Positions 1 through 11,968 of a DNA stretch of 64,000 nt are shown here, piece after piece. Within the stretch, counting starts at the first letter, position 1, and every line of letters starts with the position of its first letter. Source of the DNA: Pseudonocardia bannensis (GTDB taxonomy: Bacteria > Actinomycetota > Actinomycetes > Mycobacteriales > Pseudonocardiaceae); assembly GCF_012911875.1 (NCBI RefSeq), contig NZ_JAAXKZ010000013.1, positions 1-64,000 on the forward strand, written 5' to 3'. The notes beneath the pieces are model-generated. The model saw only the letters and a program-made list of their open reading frames with translations. It searched no databases and had not been told where the DNA came from. The translations under genes were made by a program, and so were the position numbers.

Positions 1-1244
1 GTGGTGGGGGCCGCGGTGGTGGTCCGTGGGGCCGCCGAGGTGGTGGGCGCGGCCGTCGGGATCGGCGCCGCAGGTGTCGGAGCCGGGGCGGCTGCCGGGG
101 TGTCGGAGGACGTGCGCGCCACTCCGATGACGACGCCCGCCCCCACCACCAGTAGCGCGATGAGCGCCAGCAGCACGATCATCCGGCGGTTGCGACGCGG
201 GCGGGGCGCCGCGGCCGCAGGCACGGGCCCGCCCCCACCTCCGGCCGGCGGCGGACCGGTGAAGGCAGCGGCCGGGAGCTGGACCTCGGAGAGCGTGCGC
301 GGGCCTTGCGTGACGGCCGCGGGCGCCGCGGCGCCCGCGCCCACCGAGAGCACCGCGGTACCGGTGACGCTGCCGGCGCCCTCCGGAACCGCGACCGCCG
401 GGGTCCGCCCGGCCGCCACGGCGGCCAGCGCGTCGCGTGCCTGCGAGGCCGTCGGGCGCTCCTCGGGTTCGTTGCTGAGCAGCCGCATGAGCAGGGCGGT
501 CAGCGGGCCGGCCTCGGTGGGCGGGCGCACGGCACCGGTGGCCACCTTGTGCAGCAGGGCGTAGGCGTTGTCGTCGAGGCCGAACGGCGGCTGGCCCTCG
601 ACGGCCGCGTAGAGCGTCGCGCCCAGCGCGAACACGTCGGACGCACTGGTCGGCTCCTGCCCGCGGGCCACCTCGGGGGCGAGGAAGGCCGGCGTCCCCG
701 CGATCATCCCGGTCCGAGTGAGCTGCACGTCGTCGACCGCGCGGGACACCCCGAAGTCGGTGATCTTGGCCCGGCCGTCCTCGGCGATCAGCACATTGCC
801 CGGCTTGATGTCGCGGTGCACCACGCCGGCGGCGTGCGCTGCGGCCAGCCCGTCGGCGACCTGCTGGCCGATGGCGGCAGCCTCCCGCGGGGCCATCGGC
901 CCCTTCTCCCCGAGCACTGCGGCCAGCGAGCGCGACGGCAGGTACTCCATGACCAGCCACGGCCGCTCGTCGTGGACGACCACGTCGAACATGCTGATGA
1001 CGTGGGCGTGCTGGAGTCGCGCGCCGATCCGGCCCTCCCGCAGGATCCGCTGCCGGGACTCCTCGACAGCGTCGGCCGCTCCGGCCGCCGACACCGCGGC
1101 CGCCAGCAGCTCCTTGATCGCGACGGTGCGGTTCAGCAGCTCGTCGGTGCCGCGCCACACCGCGCCCATGGCGCCGGCGCCGATGCGTTCATCGAGCCGG
1201 TAACGGTTCCCGATCCGGAGGGACTCGGAATCGGACGGGCTCAT
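1..1244 (-). CDS. Ser/Thr protein kinase (PknB-like), C-terminus cut by window edge
   Basis: Membrane-associated Hanks-type protein kinase that would phosphorylate Ser/Thr on client proteins. The ATG at 1244 gives a kinase domain over about residues 14-275. Visible motifs are the glycine loop (IGAGAMGAVW, 21-30), the VAIK lysine K44, the catalytic loop VVHRDIKPGN with D145, and DFG with D163. A proline/alanine-rich linker follows, then a basic stretch and one membrane helix near residues 345-375. The extracytoplasmic part is Thr/Ala/Pro rich and runs off the left edge, so the sensor domain is unknown. This architecture is typical of actinobacterial Pkn proteins. All canonical catalytic residues are present, so it is probably active. 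No partner gene is visible. Confidence 0.93.
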   Translation of the reverse strand, partial: MSPSDSESLRIGNRYRLDERIGAGAMGAVWRGTDELLNRTVAIKELLAAAVSAAGAADAVEESRQRILREGRIGARLQHAHVISMFDVVVHDERPWLVMEYLPSRSLAAVLGEKGPMAPREAAAIGQQVADGLAAAHAAGVVHRDIKPGNVLIAEDGRAKITDFGVSRAVDDVQLTRTGMIAGTPAFLAPEVARGQEPTSASDVFALGATLYAAVEGQPPFGLDDNAYALLHKVATGAVRPPTEAGPLTALLMRLLSNEPEERPTASQARDALAAVAAGRTPAVAVPEGAGSVTGTAVLSVGAGAAAPAAVTQGPRTLSEVQLPAAAFTGPPPAGGGGGPVPAAAAPRPRRNRRMIVLLALIALLVVGAGVVIGVARTSSDTPAAAPAPTPAAPIPTAAPTTSAAPRTTTAAPT

Positions 1245-1428
1245 GAAACTCCAGCGTAGGGATCGCAGGGTGAACTCGGGGCACCGGCGGACCCATCCTA
1301 TCGATCGGCCAGGTGTCCCCCGGTCCAGTGGCCGGGGCGGCGCTGATCACCCGTTGACGCCGCGGTCCGTGCCGGGCCGACCTGGGATGATGTTGCCGTA
1401 CCCCGGCCCCGGACGGAAGTCACGACGC

Positions 1429-3729
<2,301 letters not shown>

Positions 3730-3750
3730 TCAGCCGGACGAACCGGCGGG

Positions 3751-5184
3751 TCAGCGCTGGATGGACTTCACCTCGAGGAACTCCTCCAGACCGTATCGTC
3801 CGAGCTCGCGGCCGTTGCCGGACTGCTTGTAGCCGCCGAACGGTGCCATCGGGTTGAACGCGCCGCCGTTGACGTCGACCTGGCCGGTGCGCAGCCGCCG
3901 GGCGACCGCGATCGCGTGGTCCTGCTCGCCGAACACGGCACCGGCGAGCCCGTAGATCGTCGAGTTCGCGATCTCGACGGCCTCGTCCTCGGTCGAGTAC
4001 GGGATCACCGACAGCACCGGGCCGAAGATCTCCTCCTGCGCGATGACGGCATCCGGCGCGACGTTGCCGAAGATCGTCGGACGGACGTACGCACCGCGGT
4101 CGAGGCCCTCGACCGAGCCGGGCCCGCCGAACGCGACGGTCGCGCCGTCGGCCACGCCGCGCTCGATGTAGGCGTTCACCCGCTCCTGCTGGGCGACCGA
4201 GGACATCGGCCCGATCCGGGTGGCCTCGTCGGTCGGGTCGCCGACGGTGTACTTCGCCGCGGCCGCCGCGGCCAGCTCCAGTGCCTCGTCGTGCTTCGCG
4301 GCCGGCACCAGCATCCGGGTCCACGCGGTACAGGTCTGGCCGCCGTTGATCCAGGCGTTGGCCAGTCCGACCTTGACCGCCTTGGCCAGGTCGGCGTCCT
4401 CCAGGACCACGTTGGCCGACTTGCCGCCCAGCTCCAGGGCGACCCGTTTGACGGTGTCGGAGGCGACGACGGAGACCCGCTTGCCCGCCCGGGTGGAACC
4501 GGTGAAGGACACCATGTCCACATCCGGGTGGGCGGCGATCGCCTCGCCGACCACCGGGCCGGTGCCGTGCACGACGTTGAACGCGCCCGCCGGCAGGCCC
4601 GCCTCGGCGGCGACCTCGGCCAGGACGGCCGCGGTCAGCGGGGCGATCTCCGTGGGCTTGAGCACGATGGTGTTGCCGGCCAGCAGCGCGGGCGCGACCT
4701 TGGCGACGATCTGGTGCAGCGGGTAGTTCCACGGCGTGATCGCGCCGACGACGCCGATCGGCTCACGCATGACCAGCGAGTTGCCGATCTCCTCGGTCCA
4801 CGGGAAGTCGGGGGCGAGCGACGCGACGCCCGCCGACGTGGCCACCGGCATGGTCGCCTGCACCTTGCGCGCGAACGTGATGGGCGAGCCCATCTCGGCG
4901 GTGATCGAGGCCGCGATGTCCGCGGCGCGGGCCTTGAGGCCGTCGGAGATCCGCTGGACCACAGCGGCGCGCTCGGTGATGTCGGTCGTCGACCAGGCGG
5001 GGAACGCCGCCTTCGCCGCGGCGACGGCCCGGTCGACGTCGGCGGGGGTACCCGCAGGAACCGCCGCGACGGCCTCGCCGGTGGCGGGGTTGATCACCTC
5101 GATGCGGTCCGCGCCACCGGCGACGGCCTCGCCGCCGATCCAGTGCCCGGGTTCAGTGGTCGTGGGAGTCGTGGGGGCAGCCAT
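3751..5184 (-). CDS. NAD(P)-dependent aldehyde dehydrogenase family protein
   Basis: Cytosolic oxidation of an aldehyde to the acid with NAD(P)+. The 477-aa length is normal for the family. Family motifs are intact: TPWNYP with N153, KPTE (176-179), FTGSTRAGK (227-235), general-base Glu in [10 protein letters not shown] (E251), and the catalytic Cys in GGQTC (C285). EEIFGPV and the C-terminal [15 protein letters not shown] are also present. The ATG at 5184 is chosen because residues start just before the conserved 'WIGGEAV' region; an open frame upstream to 6423 overlaps a real gene and is spurious. The substrate cannot be told from sequence. It is monocistronic, divergent from the CBS gene, and followed by a hairpin. 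Confidence 0.93.
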   Translation of the reverse strand: MAAPTTPTTTEPGHWIGGEAVAGGADRIEVINPATGEAVAAVPAGTPADVDRAVAAAKAAFPAWSTTDITERAAVVQRISDGLKARAADIAASITAEMGSPITFARKVQATMPVATSAGVASLAPDFPWTEEIGNSLVMREPIGVVGAITPWNYPLHQIVAKVAPALLAGNTIVLKPTEIAPLTAAVLAEVAAEAGLPAGAFNVVHGTGPVVGEAIAAHPDVDMVSFTGSTRAGKRVSVVASDTVKRVALELGGKSANVVLEDADLAKAVKVGLANAWINGGQTCTAWTRMLVPAAKHDEALELAAAAAAKYTVGDPTDEATRIGPMSSVAQQERVNAYIERGVADGATVAFGGPGSVEGLDRGAYVRPTIFGNVAPDAVIAQEEIFGPVLSVIPYSTEDEAVEIANSTIYGLAGAVFGEQDHAIAVARRLRTGQVDVNGGAFNPMAPFGGYKQSGNGRELGRYGLEEFLEVKSIQR

Positions 5185-5448
5185 CGGGCCATCCTCACAC
5201 GTCGCGGCGTCACGTTGGTGTCGCATGTCCGGGAACCGCGACTCCGGCATCCGGTTGCCATGGCATCTCTCCCCGCCGGCGGTACCGCTTCCCCCACAGG
5301 ACCCGCAGCTCGAGGCGTTGTTCATCGCCTCGGGGCGGCCATCTGCCCCGCAGCTACGCCGAGGGAGTGACAGGGAATTCGTTGACAGCTTTCCGGGGGT
5401 CCCGAGGCGCACCATTGACGGACCGTCGCGGAACGGAGGAAAAACCGA

Positions 5449-5883
5449 ATGAAAATTGCGGACATCCTCGACGCCAAGGGTCGAACGGTGCATACCGCGC
5501 TGCCGTGGATCACCGTTGCGGAAGCGGTCGCACGGCTCAACAGACACCGAATCGGCGCTCTGCTGGCGTGCGACGCCGATCGCAAGATCTGCGGGATCCT
5601 CTCCGAGCGCGACATCATGCGCGGGCTGGGCCGGTACGGCAGCGAACTGCTCGACATGAAGATCGACGACGTGATGACCCACCACCCGGCCACCGTCAGC
5701 CCCGAGGAGACGGTCGCGCAGGCCATGGCCCAGATGACCCGGGGCCGCTATCGGCATCTTCCGGTCGTCGACCAGGGGGCGGTGGTCGGCATCGTGAGCA
5801 TCGGGGACCTCGTGAAGCACCGGGTCAAGGAGATGGAGTTGGAGACGGGCGTCCTCCGCGACGCCGTCATCGCCCGCTACTGA
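5449..5883 (+). CDS. Tandem CBS-domain protein
   Basis: A 144-aa protein made almost entirely of two CBS domains (about residues 8-65 and 75-132), forming one Bateman module that normally binds adenine nucleotides or SAM. The second repeat shows the typical '[20 protein letters not shown]' run followed by DLVKHR. A strong GGAGGA ribosome site sits just before the ATG. Stand-alone CBS proteins of this size are common in actinobacteria and often unassigned. It is divergent from the aldehyde dehydrogenase and ends before a strong bidirectional hairpin. No enzyme domain is attached, so its client is unknown. Confidence 0.92.
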   Translation: MKIADILDAKGRTVHTALPWITVAEAVARLNRHRIGALLACDADRKICGILSERDIMRGLGRYGSELLDMKIDDVMTHHPATVSPEETVAQAMAQMTRGRYRHLPVVDQGAVVGIVSIGDLVKHRVKEMELETGVLRDAVIARY

Positions 5884-5921
5884 CGGCCCCTTCACGGCGG
5901 CGGCCCGCGTCAACCCTGAAT

Positions 5922-5972
5922 GCAGCAAGGTGGCCTTGCTCCGAACCAGTCGGAGCAAGGCCACCTTGCTGC
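5922..5972. terminator. Bidirectional terminator with perfect 22-bp stem
   Basis: 5922-5943 is the exact reverse complement of 5951-5972 with a 7-nt loop (AACCAGT). It sits between the convergent ends of the CBS gene (5883) and the DsbA-like gene (6003), so it can serve both. Each arm also contains AAGG/CCTT symmetry, making each arm itself nearly palindromic. Confidence 0.8.
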
Positions 5973-6002
5973 GTCGAATGTGCCGGGATCCGGCGACGGG
6001 GC

Positions 6003-6623
6003 TCAGTCGAACTGCGGGTCCTCGGTGCGGGTCCGCTTCAGCTCGAAGAAGTGCGGGTTCTCGGCCAGCAGCCGCGCCCCGTCGAACAGCCGCCCCGCCT
6101 GCTCCCCCGTGGGGACCTTGGAGATGACCGGGCCGAAGAAGGCGACGCCGTCGACGTGGATGGTCGGGGTACCGACGTCGAGGCCGACCGGGTCCATGCC
6201 GCGGTGGTGGCTCGCCTTGAGCTCCTCGTCGAAATCGGTGCTCCGGGCGGCGTCGGCGAGCGACGCGGGCAGATCGAGCTCGGCCAGCGCCTCCTTGACG
6301 ACGACGTCGAAGTCCTTGTTGCCACCGTTGTGGATGCGGGTACCCAGCGCCGTGTACAGCGGCTCGAGGACTTCCTGGCCGTGCTGACGGGCGGCGGCGA
6401 TGCAGACCCGGACCGGGCCCCATGCCTTCTCCATCAGCGCCCGGTAGTTCTCCGGGAGGTCACGGCCCTCGTTCAGCACGGCAAGGCTCATGACATGGAA
6501 GTTCAGCTCGATATCGCGCACCTCGCGGACCTCGAGGATCCAGCGCGAGGTCAGCCAGGCCCAGGGACACAGCGGGTCGAACCACAGGTCGACGCGGGCG
6601 CGTGCCGTCTCGGTGCTGGTCAC
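6003..6623 (-). CDS. DsbA-family, mycothiol-dependent nitroreductase-like protein (Rv2466c type)
   Basis: Thioredoxin-fold protein with helical insertion. The GTG at 6623 has GGAGA just upstream and gives 206 aa, close to the 207 aa I recall for Mycobacterium tuberculosis Rv2466c; an ATG five codons earlier is less well spaced. Family landmarks include '[19 protein letters not shown]', then '[12 protein letters not shown]', '[15 protein letters not shown]' and '[11 protein letters not shown]' followed by PQFD. Rv2466c uses a CPWC site (C19/C22) with mycothiol; here it reads C19-P-W-A22, so the resolving cysteine is replaced by alanine. That favours a monothiol mechanism, in which mycothiol supplies the second thiol (inference). 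The gene is divergent from pepN, as in mycobacteria. Confidence 0.9.
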   Translation of the reverse strand: MTSTETARARVDLWFDPLCPWAWLTSRWILEVREVRDIELNFHVMSLAVLNEGRDLPENYRALMEKAWGPVRVCIAAARQHGQEVLEPLYTALGTRIHNGGNKDFDVVVKEALAELDLPASLADAARSTDFDEELKASHHRGMDPVGLDVGTPTIHVDGVAFFGPVISKVPTGEQAGRLFDGARLLAENPHFFELKRTRTEDPQFD

Positions 6624-6847
6624 GGGTTCTCCGATCATGGTCGTGCGGCGGTTTCGTGAGCGTTCCTACGATGGTCAACAACACCGCCGGACGCACTGTT
6701 CCCGCAGCGCGCCCCGGCCTGCTGCACTTTTTCGCGGCGCCCGCCGCGCCCACGTGGTTGGATCGACTGCCTTCGTGCTGGTGAACCGCTCGCGAACCGG
6801 CACAGAGCAGCATCGAGCCGCACTGCCAAGGAGTACTGAGGAGATTC

Positions 6848-9430
6848 GTGGCCCCGCCCAACCTGACCCGTACCGATGCCGAGCGGCGCGCCGCGCTCCT
6901 CGAGGTCGCCGACTACGACGTCGACCTCGACCTCACCGACGGCGACGGCAAGCCCGGTGACGCCACCTTCGCGACGACGACGACCGTCCGCTTCAGCTGC
7001 CGGGAACCGGGCGCCGACAGCTGGATCGACTTCGTCGGTGCCGGTGTCGAGTCCGCCACGCTCAACGGCGCCCCCCTGGACGTCTCCGGCTACCGGGAGG
7101 AGGACGGCATCGCGCTGCCCGGTCTCGCCGCGCAGAACGAGCTGACGGTCGTCGCCACCGGGCGGTACATGAACACCGGCGAGGGCCTGCACCGCTTCGT
7201 CGACCCGGTCGACGGCGGTGTCTACCTCTACAGCCAGTTCGAGACCGCCGACGCCAAGCGCATGTTCGTCTGCTTCGACCAGCCCGACCTCAAGGCGCGC
7301 TACCAGCTGAACGTGACCGCGCCGGCGGACTGGAAGGTCGTCTCGAACGCCGTCATCGAGCAGACCGAGCCGGCCGAGGCCGGTGCCGCCCGGCACCGTT
7401 TCGCCACCACCGAGATCATGTCCACCTACCTGGTGGCGCTGATCGCCGGCCCGTACAGCGAGTGGCGCGACGAGCATGACGGCATCCCGCTCGGCCTCTA
7501 CTGCCGCGCCTCGCTGGCCGAGCACATGGACGCCGAGCGGCTGTTCACCGAGACCAAGCAAGGGTTCGACTTCTACCATCGCAACTTCGGTGTCCGGTAC
7601 CCGTTCGGCAAGTACGACCAGCTGTTCGTGCCGGAGTTCAACGCCGGTGCGATGGAGAACGCGGGCGCGGTGACGTTCCTGGAGGACTACGTCTTCCGGT
7701 CGCGGGTCACCCGGTTCCTGTACGAGCGCCGCGCCGAGACCGTGCTGCACGAGATGGCGCACATGTGGTTCGGCGACCTGGTCACCATGCGCTGGTGGGA
7801 CGACCTGTGGCTGAACGAGTCGTTCGCGACCTGGGCGTCGGTGTACTGCCAGGCCGAGGCGACCGAGTACACGCAGGCCTGGACGACGTTCGCCAACGTC
7901 GAGAAGTCCTGGGCATACCGCCAGGACCAGCTGCCCTCGACACACCCCATCGCCGCCGACATCCCGGACCTGCAGGCCGTCGAGGTCAACTTCGACGGGA
8001 TCACCTACGCCAAGGGCGCGTCGGTCCTCAAGCAGCTCGTCGCCTACGTCGGCATCGAGCCGTTCCTGGCGGGGCTGCGCAGCTACTTCGCCGCGCACGC
8101 GTGGGGCAATGCGACGTTCGCCGACCTGATCGGCGCGCTCGAGGAGGCCTCGGGCCGCGACCTGTCGGACTGGGGCGCGCAGTGGCTCAAGACCACCGGG
8201 CTGAACATGCTGCGGCCCTCCTTCGAGGTCGACGACGAGGGCCGGTTCACCCGGTTCGAGGTCGTGCAGGGCGGAGCGCGGCCGGGCGCCGGTGAGCTGC
8301 GCACGCACCGGATCGCGGTCGGGATCTACGACGACGAGGCCGGCGAGAACGGGGACGAGATCCACGCCGGTTCGAAGCTCGTGCGCACGCACCGGGTCGA
8401 GGTCGACATCAGCGGCGAGCGCACCGAGGTCGGAGAGCTCGTCGGGGTGCCGCGGGGCAAGCTCATCCTGGTCAACGACGACGACCTCACCTACTGCGCG
8501 CTGCGCCTCGACCCGGACTCGCTCGCGGTGCTGGTCGACCGGATCGGCGACATCGCCGATCCGCTGCCCCGGACGCTGTGCTGGTCGGCGGCCTGGGAGA
8601 TGACCCGGGAGGCCGAGCTCAAGGCCCGCGACTTCACCGCCCTGGTGGCGGGTGGTTTCGGTGCGGAGAGCGAGGTCGGCGTCGTGCAGCGGCTGCTGCT
8701 GCAGACGCAGACCGCGATCGGGTCCTACGCCGACGAGCAGTGGGCCGCCGAGCGGGGCTGGCCGCTGCTGACCGACGCGCTGCGGTTCCGGCTGGACACC
8801 GCGCCGCCCGGCTCGGATGCCCAGCTCACCACGGTCAACGCGCTGGCGGGCAGCGTCCTGGATCGGTCCATGCTGGACCGGATGAAGGGCTGGCTGCTCG
8901 ACGTGGATGTGCCCGAGGGGCTGACCGTCGACACCGACCTGCGCTGGCGGCTGCTGCAGGCCCTCGCGGCGCACGGTGCCGCGACCGAGACCGAGATCAA
9001 CGAGGAGTTGCAGCGCGATCCGACGGCGACCGGGCAGCGGCAGGCCGAGCGGGCCCGCGCGTTGATCCCGACCCCGGAGGCGAAGGCCCGGGCCTGGGAC
9101 CGCGCGGTGCACGACGACGACCTGCCGAACGCGGTGAACGAAGCGATCATCTCCGGGTTCAGCCACCCGTCGCAGCGGGCCCTGCTGGCGCCGTACGTCG
9201 AGCGCTACTTCGCCGAGGTGGCCGACGTGTGGAACCGGCGGACCAGTGAGCGGGCACAGTCCGTGGTCCTGGGGCTGTTCCCGTCGTGGGCGGTGGACAA
9301 GGCGACGGTCGACGCCGCTGACGCCTGGCTGGCCGACGAGTCGCGGCCGCCGGCGCTGCGCCGGCTGGTGTCCGAGGGCCGGGCCGGGATCGTGCGGGCA
9401 CTCGCCGCCCGGGAGTTCGACCGCTCGTAA
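6848..9430 (+). CDS. pepN: Aminopeptidase N (M1 zinc metallopeptidase)
   Basis: Removes N-terminal residues from peptides in the cytosol. The 860-aa length fits actinobacterial PepN. The exopeptidase motif GAMEN is at 267-271, the zinc site HEMAH at 301-305, and the third ligand is E324 in WLNES. The ERAP1-like helical C-terminal domain is present. The GTG at 6848 follows a GAGGAG-type ribosome site. The divergent neighbour is the Rv2466c-like gene, the same arrangement as Rv2466c-Rv2467 in M. tuberculosis. All active-site residues are intact. Confidence 0.97.
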   Translation: MAPPNLTRTDAERRAALLEVADYDVDLDLTDGDGKPGDATFATTTTVRFSCREPGADSWIDFVGAGVESATLNGAPLDVSGYREEDGIALPGLAAQNELTVVATGRYMNTGEGLHRFVDPVDGGVYLYSQFETADAKRMFVCFDQPDLKARYQLNVTAPADWKVVSNAVIEQTEPAEAGAARHRFATTEIMSTYLVALIAGPYSEWRDEHDGIPLGLYCRASLAEHMDAERLFTETKQGFDFYHRNFGVRYPFGKYDQLFVPEFNAGAMENAGAVTFLEDYVFRSRVTRFLYERRAETVLHEMAHMWFGDLVTMRWWDDLWLNESFATWASVYCQAEATEYTQAWTTFANVEKSWAYRQDQLPSTHPIAADIPDLQAVEVNFDGITYAKGASVLKQLVAYVGIEPFLAGLRSYFAAHAWGNATFADLIGALEEASGRDLSDWGAQWLKTTGLNMLRPSFEVDDEGRFTRFEVVQGGARPGAGELRTHRIAVGIYDDEAGENGDEIHAGSKLVRTHRVEVDISGERTEVGELVGVPRGKLILVNDDDLTYCALRLDPDSLAVLVDRIGDIADPLPRTLCWSAAWEMTREAELKARDFTALVAGGFGAESEVGVVQRLLLQTQTAIGSYADEQWAAERGWPLLTDALRFRLDTAPPGSDAQLTTVNALAGSVLDRSMLDRMKGWLLDVDVPEGLTVDTDLRWRLLQALAAHGAATETEINEELQRDPTATGQRQAERARALIPTPEAKARAWDRAVHDDDLPNAVNEAIISGFSHPSQRALLAPYVERYFAEVADVWNRRTSERAQSVVLGLFPSWAVDKATVDAADAWLADESRPPALRRLVSEGRAGIVRALAAREFDRS

Positions 9431-9441
9431 CGGTGTCGGCG

Positions 9442-9481
9442 CTCGTGCGCGGTATCGGCTGCGGTCGATACCGCGCACGAG
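9442..9481. terminator. Bidirectional terminator between pepN and the NodB-GT2 gene
   Basis: Perfect 16-bp arms (9442-9457 and 9466-9481) with an 8-nt loop, 11 nt past the pepN stop and between convergent genes. Confidence 0.8.
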
Positions 9482-9568
9482 GTGCGGGTGGACAGCCGCC
9501 CGGCCGCGCAGCCTGCGCCCGCGCACCGGCCGCGCGGACGGCGGTCCCGGCCGGCGGGGCCGCCGTGA

Positions 9569-11965
9569 TCAGCGGCCGTCCCCGCCTCGCACCGGCTGCG
9601 CGTCCGGCCGCCGCTGCGACGGGACGACGGGCTCCGCCGGCGGGGCGGCGGGCCGCGGTGGCCCGCCCGCGGATCCCCCGCGGGGCGGCGGGGGCGGGGC
9701 CTGCCCGGGCCGCGCCGGGCCCGGCCGCAGCGGCACGTCCGTCCGCCGTGTCGGCGGGCCCGCCACGACGCGCGGGCCCGGCGCTGCTCCCCGGGGCGGG
9801 GCGGGTCGGCCGGGCACCGGCGGGACCTGCGCGCGCCCACCACCGAGCTCGGCGGCCAGCGCGGCGTTGGCCGCACCGCTGCGGTGCATCTTCTGCCAGC
9901 GCAGCCGCACGCCCCCGACGGCGGTCGCCGCCGACCGGACCAGCACCGCGTACATGAGCTGGCGGTAGGCCACCTGCTGCAGCGGCAGGACCAGCAGCCC
10001 GCGCGGTGACTCCCGGTCCAGCCCGAACGCGAGCGCGGCCACCCCGAACTGAACGATCAGTACGCTCCCCCAGCCCACCAGCGTCGCCAGCGGGTCCAGG
10101 TACAGCAGCCCGTAGATCAGCAACACGTCGATCAGCGGCGCCAGCAGCGGCAGGGCCACCTGGAACAGGGCGAGATGGGCGAGGGCCAGGCGGCCGAAGT
10201 GCCCGCCGTCGCCGCCGGCGAGCGCGGAGCGCCGGTGCTTCCACATCGACTGCATGGTCCCGTAGCTCCACCGGTAGCGCTGTCGCCACAGCTGGGACAT
10301 CGTCGCCGGCGCCTCGGTCCAGGCGATGGCGCGCTCCTCGTAGACCACCCGCCACCCGGCCGCGCACACCGCCATCGTCAGGTCGGTGTCCTCGGCCAGG
10401 GTGTCGTCGCTCAGCCCGCCGACCTCGCGCAGCGCCGAACGCCGGAACGCCCCGACCGCGCCCGGAACGGTCGGCATGCACCGCAACAGGTCGTAGGCGC
10501 GGCGGTCGAGGTTGAACCCGATGACGTACTCGATGTGCTGCAGCTTCGCGACCAGGCCGGTGCGGTTGGCGATCTTGGCGTTGCCCGCGACGGCGCCCAC
10601 CTCGGGGTCGGCGAAGGGCTGGACGAGGTGCCGCACGGTCGTGGGTTCGAAGACGGTGTCCCCGTCCATCATCACGATGATGTCGTGCCGGGCGTACGCG
10701 ATGCCGGTGTTGAGCGCCGCGGGCTTGCCCGCGTTGCGCTGGCGGATGACCCGGACCCCCGGCAGACCGAGACCCTCGACGATGTCGGCGGTGCCGTCGG
10801 TCGAGCCGTCGTCGACCACCACGATCTCGATCGGATGATCGCTGGCAAGCAGCGACCGGACCGTCGAGGCGATGCACTCCCGCTCGTTGTAGGCGGGCAC
10901 GACGACCGAGACGGGCCCGGTGACCGGCCGGCCCCAGGACCATCGGTCGGGCCGGCGCTGCCGCCTGTGCCGCACCGCGAGCACGATCACCACGAGCAGC
11001 CGCAGGAAGATCAGGACGACGGCGACGATCAGCAGCCACCCGAGCCCGTCGACGACGGTGGTGGCGATACCCACCGCCGTCAGCAGGACGGCCCCCTCCT
11101 GCCGGTGCGCCTGCGTCGCGGGCTGGTTGGCCGGCGGCAGACCCATCCCCTGGGTCACCGTGGTGAACCGGTAGCCGCGCTGCTGCAGTTCCGGGATCAA
11201 CCGGTCCAGCGCGGCGACGGTCTGCTCCCGGTCGCCGCCCCCGTCGTGCAGCAGCACGATCCCGCCACGCCCGTTCTCGGGGACGGAGCTTCTGACGATC
11301 TTGTCGACGCCCGCTCGTTCCCAGTCCCGGCTGTCCACGTCGCTCAGCACCGTCAGCTGCCCGACCTCGGCCAACTGGCGGATGGTGTCCAACTGCGTGT
11401 TCGTGAGCGAGGACGCGCCTGACGAGTAGGGCGGGCGGCTGAGGTAGGTCGTCTCCCCGATCGCGCCGGCCAGCACCAGCTGAGTCTGCGCCATCTCGCG
11501 CTGGACGGTCTCGGCGGGCACCGTCGCCAGGTCCACGTGGCTGAACGTGTGCAGCCCGACCTCGGCCCCGGCATCGCGCATCTGCCGCACGACATCCGGG
11601 TACTGCGCGACCTGCGAGCCGACGACGAAGAAGGTCCCCGGCACGCCGTGTTTCTGCAGCACCCGGAGCACCTCGGGGCTCCATCGCGGATCCGGGCCGT
11701 CATCGAAGGTCAGGGCGACGGTGCGGTCCGGCATGCCGGCGGAACGCAGCCGGCCATCGGCGGCGTCGATGACCGGGCCACCGGAGCGGATCTCGCCGGG
11801 GACGGCGTCGAACGCCGGATCCTGTGGGACGGCCTCCGCATCGACGCCGATCGTCGCGCGCACGAAGCCGTCCACCATCAGGATCGAGACGAAACCGGCG
11901 AGCAGCAGGGCGACGACGATCCAGGCGGGACGCGGGATGCGGACCCTGGGGATTCGAGCTGCCAC
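9569..11965 (-). CDS. Polysaccharide deacetylase (NodB) fused to GT2 glycosyltransferase
   Basis: A 798-aa membrane protein with two enzymes. N-terminal helix at about 13-33, then a NodB domain (about 80-275) with TFDDGPD (D88/D89) and metal histidines in LHTFSH (H139, H143). Helices near 290-332 lead to a processive family-2 glycosyltransferase with VVVPAYNE (354-361), DGD 434-436, ED 525-526 and QRYRW 562-566, then more membrane helices. The ~120-residue C-terminus is Pro/Gly/Arg rich and probably disordered. Such fusions make and N-deacetylate a beta-linked glycan, poly-N-acetylglucosamine-like by analogy with the separate PgaC/PgaB functions. The GTG start at 11965 lies 3 nt after the stop of the upstream gene, so both are likely one transcript. 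Confidence 0.9.
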   Translation of the reverse strand: MAARIPRVRIPRPAWIVVALLLAGFVSILMVDGFVRATIGVDAEAVPQDPAFDAVPGEIRSGGPVIDAADGRLRSAGMPDRTVALTFDDGPDPRWSPEVLRVLQKHGVPGTFFVVGSQVAQYPDVVRQMRDAGAEVGLHTFSHVDLATVPAETVQREMAQTQLVLAGAIGETTYLSRPPYSSGASSLTNTQLDTIRQLAEVGQLTVLSDVDSRDWERAGVDKIVRSSVPENGRGGIVLLHDGGGDREQTVAALDRLIPELQQRGYRFTTVTQGMGLPPANQPATQAHRQEGAVLLTAVGIATTVVDGLGWLLIVAVVLIFLRLLVVIVLAVRHRRQRRPDRWSWGRPVTGPVSVVVPAYNERECIASTVRSLLASDHPIEIVVVDDGSTDGTADIVEGLGLPGVRVIRQRNAGKPAALNTGIAYARHDIIVMMDGDTVFEPTTVRHLVQPFADPEVGAVAGNAKIANRTGLVAKLQHIEYVIGFNLDRRAYDLLRCMPTVPGAVGAFRRSALREVGGLSDDTLAEDTDLTMAVCAAGWRVVYEERAIAWTEAPATMSQLWRQRYRWSYGTMQSMWKHRRSALAGGDGGHFGRLALAHLALFQVALPLLAPLIDVLLIYGLLYLDPLATLVGWGSVLIVQFGVAALAFGLDRESPRGLLVLPLQQVAYRQLMYAVLVRSAATAVGGVRLRWQKMHRSGAANAALAAELGGGRAQVPPVPGRPAPPRGAAPGPRVVAGPPTRRTDVPLRPGPARPGQAPPPPPRGGSAGGPPRPAAPPAEPVVPSQRRPDAQPVRGGDGR

Positions 11966-11968
11966 GGA

